A program made the translations under genes and the position numbers. A stretch of DNA of 64,000 bases from assembly GCF_001029505.1 (NCBI RefSeq), contig NZ_LEKH01000008.1:62001-126000 (forward strand), in the 5' to 3' direction. The notes under the pieces were generated by a model that made no database searches, had not been told where the DNA came from, and was given only the letters and a program-made list of their open reading frames with translations. Position 1 is the stretch's first letter, and each line of letters starts with the position of its first letter. This document shows, one piece after another, positions 60,341-64,000 of the stretch. The stretch is from Rubrobacter aplysinae (GTDB lineage Bacteria; Actinomycetota; Rubrobacteria; Rubrobacterales; Rubrobacteraceae).

Positions 60341-60787
60341 ATGACGAGGCGCGAGCCCACCAAGCGAGAGCTTTATCCGCACTTTCTACAGCTACAGACG
60401 CGCTGGATGGACAATGATGTCTACGGTCACGTAAACAACGTCATCTACTACTCGTACTTCGATACCGTGGTAAACGAGTACCTGATCTCCTCCGGCGTGC
60501 TGGATATCTCCGGCGGGGAGGTCATAGGCCTCGTGGCGCACACCGAGTGCGACTACTTCGCGCCCCTCTCGTTTCCGCAAAAGGTGGACGCCGGGCTGCG
60601 CGTCGAGCGCCTGGGCGGATCGAGCGTGACCTACGAGATCGGGCTGTTCGACCCCGGCTCCGACGAGGCGGTGGCCGTGGGAAGCTTCGTACACGTCTAC
60701 GTGGACCGCGAGACCCGGCGCTCCACCGGCCTCCCGGCGCCGCTCAGAGAAGCGCTGGAAAGGTTAACCACCGGCGGCACCGGATAG
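60341..60787 (+). CDS. 4-hydroxybenzoyl-CoA thioesterase fold protein (acyl-CoA thioesterase)
   Basis: A 148-residue hotdog-fold thioesterase. The catalytic DVYGHVNNVIYYSYFDTVVNEYL (Asp about residue 24) and the GLVAHTECDYFAPLSFPQKVDAGL segments are typical of the YbgC/4HBT class that hydrolyses acyl-CoA. ATG at 60341 is preceded by GGAGG at 60324-60328, a slightly long 12-base spacing; a TTG four codons upstream abuts the site and is less likely. It is divergent from the MscS gene. Confidence 0.9.
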   Translation: MTRREPTKRELYPHFLQLQTRWMDNDVYGHVNNVIYYSYFDTVVNEYLISSGVLDISGGEVIGLVAHTECDYFAPLSFPQKVDAGLRVERLGGSSVTYEIGLFDPGSDEAVAVGSFVHVYVDRETRRSTGLPAPLREALERLTTGGTG

Positions 60788-60838
60788 CCCGAGCAGGTTT
60801 AAACGGTGTGATCGAGGATGGGAGCCTCTTCGTATATC

Positions 60839-61621
60839 TCAGTCTCCGTGGAGCCACTCCCGGAGCTGGTGCCGGGCGTTGAAGAAGGATCTGTAGGAGA
60901 GCAGGCCGACGGAGATCGCGGCGATAGAGACGCTGCCGAGCAGCATGTACAGCACGACCATCTGCAGGCGCACCGCTTCGAGCGGGTCCGCCCCGCCGAT
61001 GATCATGCCGGCCATCGCCCCGGGCAGGAACACTATACCGGCGGTCTTTGTAGAGTCTATAAGCGGTATCAGCGCGCTTTTCAGGGAGCTCTTGACTATC
61101 GGGGAGAGGGCGACGCGCCCGGTCGCCCCGAGCGCGAGGGCCGCCTCGACCTTGTCGCGCTGCTCGCGCACGTCGTCCCGGACCCGCACCAGCGTCAGGC
61201 TCGTCGCGTTCATGGAGTTCCCGATAACCATGCCGCCGAGCGGGATCAGGTACCGCGCCGTCGGTGGGATCACGCCGAGCAGTAGCAGAAGTCCCAGGGT
61301 ACACAGCGCCGCCAGCGCCACGGCCCCGGTGGCGAGCGGCAGCGCGCCCGGCACCTCGGCGGAGCGCCGCGAGGAGGTCCAGCCCGCGAAGCCCACCATC
61401 GCGGCGAGGAGCAGGACCACGTACCCCACGCCCTCCAGCCCGAAGATGAAGTTTATGACGTAGCCTATCGCCGCGAGCTGGACGAAGGAGCGCACCACCG
61501 CAATACCAAGGTCCTTCTCCAACTCGAGCCGCTGCCAGAGGCTGAGGGCAACCGCCACCGCGACCAGCGCGAGCGCGAGCAGCCCCGAGACCAGGGTGGA
61601 AAGACCCTGTACATCTCCCAC
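60839..61621 (-). CDS. fetB: FetB-like ABC exporter permease (UPF0014)
   Basis: A 260-residue membrane protein of the UPF0014/FetB family with about seven helices. The region YVINFIFGLEGVGYVVLLLAAMVGFAGWTSSRR and IPLGGMVIGNSMNATSLTLVRVRDDVREQRDKVEAALALGAT is diagnostic. GTG at 61621 gives exactly the FetB length, and its ribosome site overlaps the fetA stop at TAGGGGTG. In Escherichia coli FetAB exports iron and relieves oxidative stress. It partners the upstream ATPase. Confidence 0.88.
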   Translation of the reverse strand: MGDVQGLSTLVSGLLALALVAVAVALSLWQRLELEKDLGIAVVRSFVQLAAIGYVINFIFGLEGVGYVVLLLAAMVGFAGWTSSRRSAEVPGALPLATGAVALAALCTLGLLLLLGVIPPTARYLIPLGGMVIGNSMNATSLTLVRVRDDVREQRDKVEAALALGATGRVALSPIVKSSLKSALIPLIDSTKTAGIVFLPGAMAGMIIGGADPLEAVRLQMVVLYMLLGSVSIAAISVGLLSYRSFFNARHQLREWLHGD

Positions 61622-61623
61622 CC

Positions 61624-62340
61624 CTACGAGCCCCCGGAGACCAGCCTGCGGGCCTCCCGTCCGGCGGCCGAGAAGAACTCTCCGGTCCGCCATTGGCCCA
61701 CGCTCTGCCCGGCGGATAACAGCACCACGCTATCGGCCACGCGCCGGACCTGCTCCAGGTCGTGGCTGACGAGCATCACGGTCAGGCCGGAACGGTCGGC
61801 CAGGTCCCGGATCATACCTTCCATGCCGCGGCGGGCCGCCTCGTCCAGCGAGCTCGTAGGCTCGTCCATGAGGAGAGCCTGCGGCCGGAGCGCGAGCGCC
61901 CGGGCCACGGAGACCCGCTGCTGCTGGCCCACGGAGAGGCTCTGGGGGTCACGGCTGCACAAGGAGCCGTCCAGGCCCACGCTATCCAGCAGAGCCTCCA
62001 CATCCGCCACCGAACCCGCGAGCCGGGCGCCGTAGATCACGGCGTCCTCGACCGTATCCCCGAAAAGCGCCGGTAGCTGCAGGACCATCCCAACCCGGCG
62101 TCTCAGTGCTAGCGTATCCAGCAGTCTCGTTGGCTCGCCGTCCAGATAAACCTCGCCGGAGGTTGGCTCGATCAGGCGATTCACGGCCCGGAGGAGGGTG
62201 CTCTTTCCCGCCCCGGAGGGACCGACGACCGCCGTCACCTCTCCCGTTACCGCCGAAACGTCCACGCCCGCGAGTATCTCCGTCCCCTGCCGGACGTACC
62301 GGAGGTCTTCTACCCGGATCTTCTCTGTCATCGCGCCCAT
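61624..62340 (-). CDS. fetA: ABC transporter ATP-binding protein (FetA-like)
   Basis: A 238-residue ABC ATPase. Walker A is GPSGAGKST (about residues 40-48), the Q-loop VGMVLQLPALF, signature LSVGQQQRV, Walker B ALLMDEPTSSLD, and the switch His in MLVSHD. It sits directly before the FetB permease, with overlapping stop and start, so the pair forms an iron-export-type ABC system. A second ATG (position 4) is an alternative start. The Fur-family regulators elsewhere in the window could control it, but no box is seen at its promoter. Confidence 0.88.
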   Translation of the reverse strand: MGAMTEKIRVEDLRYVRQGTEILAGVDVSAVTGEVTAVVGPSGAGKSTLLRAVNRLIEPTSGEVYLDGEPTRLLDTLALRRRVGMVLQLPALFGDTVEDAVIYGARLAGSVADVEALLDSVGLDGSLCSRDPQSLSVGQQQRVSVARALALRPQALLMDEPTSSLDEAARRGMEGMIRDLADRSGLTVMLVSHDLEQVRRVADSVVLLSAGQSVGQWRTGEFFSAAGREARRLVSGGS

Positions 62341-62525
62341 CCCGGCGGCGGATGGACCCCCGTCACCGGCTCGTCAAGCTCGTCCATAAGAGAAAACTAG
62401 CGGAGCCGGCCCGCAAATGCCACGATCTCACGCTACTAGCGAACGGGGTCTTACCCCCAGACGGCCCGGAGGAGCTAGAGGGAAATCCTGGATCACATGC
62501 CCTCTTTGGCGCTGTATCTAGTGCC

Positions 62526-63299
62526 CTACCTGACGCCCTCCCGGATCTCCTCGTCGCGCCGCCAGCGCAGGGCCCGGACGAGGTCCTTGCGGATGCGGCG
62601 GCTCGTAAAGAGCGCGGCGACCGCGATCACGAACAGCCCGATGGCGACCGCCACCTCGACCCACTCTCCGGTGACCAGACCGGCTCCAAGACCTACCGTG
62701 AACACCTTCGGGGAGGCGGTGACGAAGGTGACCGCCGCGAACTGCCACAGCGGCAGCCGGTGGGCCAGGCCGGCGGCGAGGCTCACGAAGTTGAACGGTA
62801 TCGGCATGACCACCCTGAAGAACAGCAGCTCGCGCCAACCGCCCAGGCCCCGGTCCAGGACCCGGTCCACAAGCTCCATGCGGCCCTCGCCCACCAGCCT
62901 GCTAACCAGTCCCCGCCCGGCCCAGCGGGAGAGCACGAACAGTATGCAGGCGCCCAGCGTATCCCCGGCCGCCGTGAGCAGAACCCCTCCGATGAGCCCG
63001 AAGAGCGCGCCGGAGGCGACGTTCAACGGGTATCCCACTACGGGGATAGTCATGAAGACCAACGCCTTCGCCAGCACGTAGGTTAGCGGGGCGAGCGCGC
63101 CCGTCTGCTCGACCCACTCCCGCAGGATCAGCCCGACCGCCTGTACCTGTTCCAGCCAGACGGAGACCCGCCCGACGCCGCCTACCGCCTGTACGACGAG
63201 AAAGCCCACCGCGAGCAGAGCCAGTAGCGAGATCAGGGCGACCAGAAGCGTCTTGCGCCACGGCTTGATCGCCCATGTGATCCGCCTCAAATGACTCAT
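62526..63299 (-). CDS. TVP38/TMEM64-family (VTT domain) membrane protein
   Basis: A 257-residue polytopic protein with a VTT/SNARE-associated domain. The key segments are PVVGYPLNVASGALFGLIGGVLLTAAGDTLGACILFVLSR (about 82-121) and FFRVVMPIPFNFVSLAAGL (about 158-178), which correspond to the domain's re-entrant loops. Relatives include DedA-like lipid scramblases and transporters of undecaprenyl phosphate. ATG at 63299 has GAGGCGGCA upstream; a long open frame to 63710 is not coding. It is divergent from a second VTT gene. Confidence 0.9.
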   Translation of the reverse strand: MSHLRRITWAIKPWRKTLLVALISLLALLAVGFLVVQAVGGVGRVSVWLEQVQAVGLILREWVEQTGALAPLTYVLAKALVFMTIPVVGYPLNVASGALFGLIGGVLLTAAGDTLGACILFVLSRWAGRGLVSRLVGEGRMELVDRVLDRGLGGWRELLFFRVVMPIPFNFVSLAAGLAHRLPLWQFAAVTFVTASPKVFTVGLGAGLVTGEWVEVAVAIGLFVIAVAALFTSRRIRKDLVRALRWRRDEEIREGVR

Positions 63300-63329
63300 T
63301 GCCGCCTCTCCTCTACTCGTGTATCTTGC

Positions 63330-63369
63330 GCTTATGTCGTTAATGAAGATGAATCTCAATAGCATAAGC
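63330..63369. promoter_or_regulatory. Inverted repeat in the divergent VTT promoter region
   Basis: GCTTATG (63330-63336) and CATAAGC (63363-63369) form a perfect 7-bp inverted pair 26 bp apart. They lie 31-70 bp before the first VTT gene and about 140-180 bp before the second. Confidence 0.45.
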
Positions 63370-63510
63370 ACGGTAGGCCTTCCACGGTCATTAGTCAAGG
63401 GCGTGGTCGTAGAAGATATAGCGGGTAGCGGAGCCGTCGGAAGCCGGTCTCCTCTATACCCTCTATGCCTCACGGACTCCGCAGGCTTCGTATCTGCGGG
63501 GGCGTAGCCC

Positions 63511-64000
63511 GTGCAGGGGCCCATCGCGGCGCCGGCGGCCCCCGGCTCCCGGGGTTCCGGCCGGACCCGCGTGCGCTGGGGGGCGGTTGCCGGCGTCGTC
63601 TTCATTCTGGCCCTCGCGGCCGGGATGCCGCTCCTCGGCCTCGGAGAGCGGCTGCGGGAGGCGGTGGAGCAGACCGGGGCCTGGTCCCCGGTGGTGTACG
63701 TCGCGGCCAAGGCGGCGGCTACCGTGGTGGCCCCTTTTAGCGGGGTCCCGTTGAAGGCGGCTTCGGGGGCGCTTTTCGGGGTCGCGGGCGGTATCTTCTA
63801 CTCGGTGCTCGGGGATGTAATCGGGGGCTGCCTGTGTTTCTGGGGGGCGCGGCTCCTGGGAAGAAACACCGTCGAGCGCGTCGCGGGTAAGGGTAGCCTG
63901 GACCGTGCGGAGGAGTCCGTCTGCTACGCCGGAGGGTGGAGGGCGCTGTTGTTCGGGAGGCTCGCGCTCTCCTCGGTGTACAACCTGGTCAGCTACGCCG
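63511..64000 (+). CDS. VTT-domain (TVP38/TMEM64-like) membrane protein, partial at window end
   Basis: An open frame of 163 residues starting at GTG 63511, the first start codon after an in-frame stop (63505-63507), and running off the window end. It shows a Gly/Ala/Pro head, one transmembrane segment (VAGVVFILALAAGMPLLGLG), then AAKAAATVVAPFSGVPLKAASGALFGVAGGIFYSVLGDVIGGCLCFWGARLLG and RALLFGRLALSSVYNLVSYA. This is the same order of VTT motifs as in its divergent neighbour, so the two are paralogues. Confidence 0.8.
   Translation, partial: MQGPIAAPAAPGSRGSGRTRVRWGAVAGVVFILALAAGMPLLGLGERLREAVEQTGAWSPVVYVAAKAAATVVAPFSGVPLKAASGALFGVAGGIFYSVLGDVIGGCLCFWGARLLGRNTVERVAGKGSLDRAEESVCYAGGWRALLFGRLALSSVYNLVSYA

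Noticed and set aside
62106-63086. A 326-codon plus frame opposite the FetA ATPase start and the first VTT gene
   Set aside because: Antisense to two genes with clear motifs; Pro/Arg/Gly-rich.

Overview
The window is a gene-dense, very GC-rich bacterial chromosome segment. It carries about 66 protein-coding genes, with no rRNA, tRNA, CRISPR array or recognisable insertion sequence. Many genes start with GTG or TTG behind a strong GGAGG-type ribosome binding site. Long antisense open frames, an effect of GC-biased third codon positions, shadow most real genes. The gene set fits a high-GC Gram-positive, most likely a deep-branching actinobacterium such as Rubrobacter: a short primary-type sigma factor, VanW, MMPL, HTTM and UPF0173 proteins, Fur-family repressors, inositol-phosphate synthase, a GH15 glucoamylase/trehalase-like enzyme and two VTT membrane proteins. 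The genus is inferred from gene content, not from an alignment.

Layout. 1-4.0 kb: the end of sucC, sucD, and a trkA-trkH potassium uptake pair. 4.0-9.9 kb: gamma-glutamyltransferase divergent from nicotinate phosphoribosyltransferase; an XRE-cupin regulator divergent from a lactate-permease-type transporter, with a perfect inverted repeat in the 20-bp gap between them; a nitrilase-family amidase. 10-15.2 kb: a multi-PAS diguanylate cyclase whose last sensor domain has the signature of a blue-light LOV domain; glutamate formimidoyltransferase; a GH15 enzyme. 15.3-21.9 kb: a molybdenum cluster (stand-alone PucR-type HTH, Mop-like protein, modB, modA, and further on prsW-mobA-ydcF) with UPF0173 and a membrane protein. 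22-31.4 kb: flavin reductase and RidA, VanW, glutaredoxin, a phosphatase, an HTH-cold-shock fusion, an unknown protein, pheA with a tiny HARE-HTH gene, a Crp/Fnr regulator, a 55-residue membrane peptide and an HmoA-like monooxygenase. 31.9-45 kb: sigma factor, PAP2 phosphatase, MBL hydrolase, HTTM protein, two Fur-family regulators flanking MMPL, MFS and SppA genes, and a long coiled-coil protein. 45-54.8 kb: DJ-1/PfpI-like gene coupled to recQ, an unknown protein, pgsA, a type II NADH dehydrogenase, an AGCS symporter, a YjbQ protein and an AlkA-like glycosylase. 54.8-64 kb: SufT-like protein, inositol-phosphate synthase, MFS, Nudix, MscS, thioesterase, a FetAB-type ABC exporter, and two divergent VTT proteins, the last cut by the window end.

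Functional themes are molybdenum acquisition and cofactor chemistry, metal and redox control (two Fur regulators, FetAB, HmoA, SufT, glutaredoxin), envelope maintenance (VanW, PAP2, PgsA, SppA, MMPL, MscS) and stress sensing.

The most unusual feature is scattered. Short perfect or near-perfect tandem repeats cluster at gene 5' ends. Noncoding copies have an almost exact 10-bp period, while those inside N-terminal coding sequence mostly have frame-preserving 9- or 12-bp units. Several unassigned palindromes and hairpins occupy the longer intergenic gaps. No clear new defence or mobile system was found.
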